Under the pieces are notes generated by a model. The model saw only the letters and a list, made by a program, of their open reading frames with translations. It was not told the origin of the DNA and searched no databases. Below, in pieces: positions 33,888-34,335 of a DNA stretch of 34,335 nt. Where the stretch lies: NCBI RefSeq assembly GCF_000308575.1, contig NZ_BAFZ01000085.1, positions 1 through 34,335 of the forward strand. Reading direction: 5' to 3'. This DNA comes from Nocardia exalbida NBRC 100660. Lineage in GTDB: Bacteria; Actinomycetota; Actinomycetes; Mycobacteriales; Mycobacteriaceae. The number at the start of each line of letters is the position of its first letter. Position 1 is the first letter of the stretch. The translations under genes were made by a program, and so were the position numbers.

Positions 33888-34335
33888 GTGTCGTATCTGC
33901 TCCGCGTGCAACTTCCGGATCGACCGGGAAGCCTCGGCTCTCTCGCTCTCGCACTCGGCTCCGTCGGCGCCGACATCCTCTCGCTGGATGTGGTCGAGCG
34001 CGGTGCCGGCTACGCCGTCGACGATCTGGTCGTCGAGGTGCCCTCCGGAGCGCTCCCCGACACCCTCATCACCGCCGCCGAGTCGATCGGCGACGTGCAC
34101 GTGGACTCGATCCGCCCGTACTCCGGCGTGCTCGACACCCACCGTGAACTCGAACTCATCGATCAGGTCGCCAGCGCTCGCGACGACCGGATGCAAGTAC
34201 TGGTGGACGGTGTGCCGCGGGTACTGCGGGTGGGCTGGAGCACGATCATCGACATCGGGCCGCAGGGCGCCTACCGGGTGGTGGGCAGCCCGAGCGCGCC
34301 GCAGACGCAAGCGGGTTCGGCGCCGTGGATGCCGC
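33888..34335 (+). CDS. ACT-domain protein (Rv3013-like), N-terminal part
   Basis: The frame starts at GTG 33888, 7 bp after AAGAAAGGA, and runs off the right edge after 149 residues. It begins MSYLLRVQLPDRPGSLGSLA, an ACT-domain start that usually binds an amino acid, followed by DILSLDVVERGAGYAVDDLV and a second region (VDGVPRVLRVGWSTIID). It closely resembles the M. tuberculosis protein Rv3013, which lies in the same divergent position next to gatC. Its function is not established; it may be an amino-acid sensor tied to aminoacyl-tRNA supply. Confidence 0.9.
   Translation, partial: MSYLLRVQLPDRPGSLGSLALALGSVGADILSLDVVERGAGYAVDDLVVEVPSGALPDTLITAAESIGDVHVDSIRPYSGVLDTHRELELIDQVASARDDRMQVLVDGVPRVLRVGWSTIIDIGPQGAYRVVGSPSAPQTQAGSAPWMP

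Overview
The window is chromosomal DNA of a high-GC actinomycete, most likely Nocardia or a close mycolate-containing relative. The evidence is the uniformly high GC content, the frequent GTG starts, and the gene set at the ends. These ends match a conserved mycobacterial neighbourhood: an LppZ-like lipoprotein tail (3-491), gatB (4040-5545), pfkA (7043-8077), gatA and gatC (31775-33576), and an ACT-domain protein like Rv3013 (33888 to the right edge). No rRNA, tRNA, CRISPR array, transposase or integrase was seen.

Region by region. 1-4035: LppZ-like tail; a LysR regulator divergent from an EamA exporter that is coupled to an NAD(P)-binding protein; a secreted beta-propeller protein. 4040-9050 (minus): gatB, an alpha/beta-hydrolase lipoprotein, pfkA, and a beta-lactamase-fold lipoprotein. 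9715-13725 (plus): ArsR with a double-SRPBCC protein, an atypical CYP157-like P450, and a cysteine dioxygenase-rhodanese pair. 13769-27231 is a signalling and transport block: Ser/Thr kinase A, response regulator A and histidine kinase A (minus); a small unknown protein and a MacB/FtsX-type ABC transporter (plus); Ser/Thr kinase B (minus); a second beta-lactamase-fold lipoprotein (plus); response regulator B and histidine kinase B (minus). 27399-31707: a membrane-anchored phospholipase A2 coupled to an integral-membrane alpha/beta hydrolase, an SRPBCC gene under a KstR-type operator, and a divergent TetR/SDR pair with two operator copies. 31775-34335: gatA, gatC and the ACT gene.

How the parts may work together. 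GatCAB makes Gln-tRNA(Gln)/Asn-tRNA(Asn) by transamidation. In Mycobacterium tuberculosis its genes sit together with pfkA, but here about 23.7 kb of accessory genes separates gatA from pfkA. Histidine kinase A is divergent from the ABC operon and is the obvious candidate to control it. Two Ser/Thr kinases, two NarL-type two-component systems and two paralogous lipoproteins surround the transporter, which suggests an envelope-stress or cell-wall sensing island (inference).

The most unusual structure is at two gene junctions, histidine kinase A/response regulator A and ABC ATPase/permease. Each holds an in-frame tandem repeat (unit 78 or 75 bp) read by a small ORF that overlaps the upstream stop and the downstream start by 4 bp at both ends. 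At least seven genes also show a TANNNT hexamer 6-7 bp before the start codon, the signature of leaderless transcripts.
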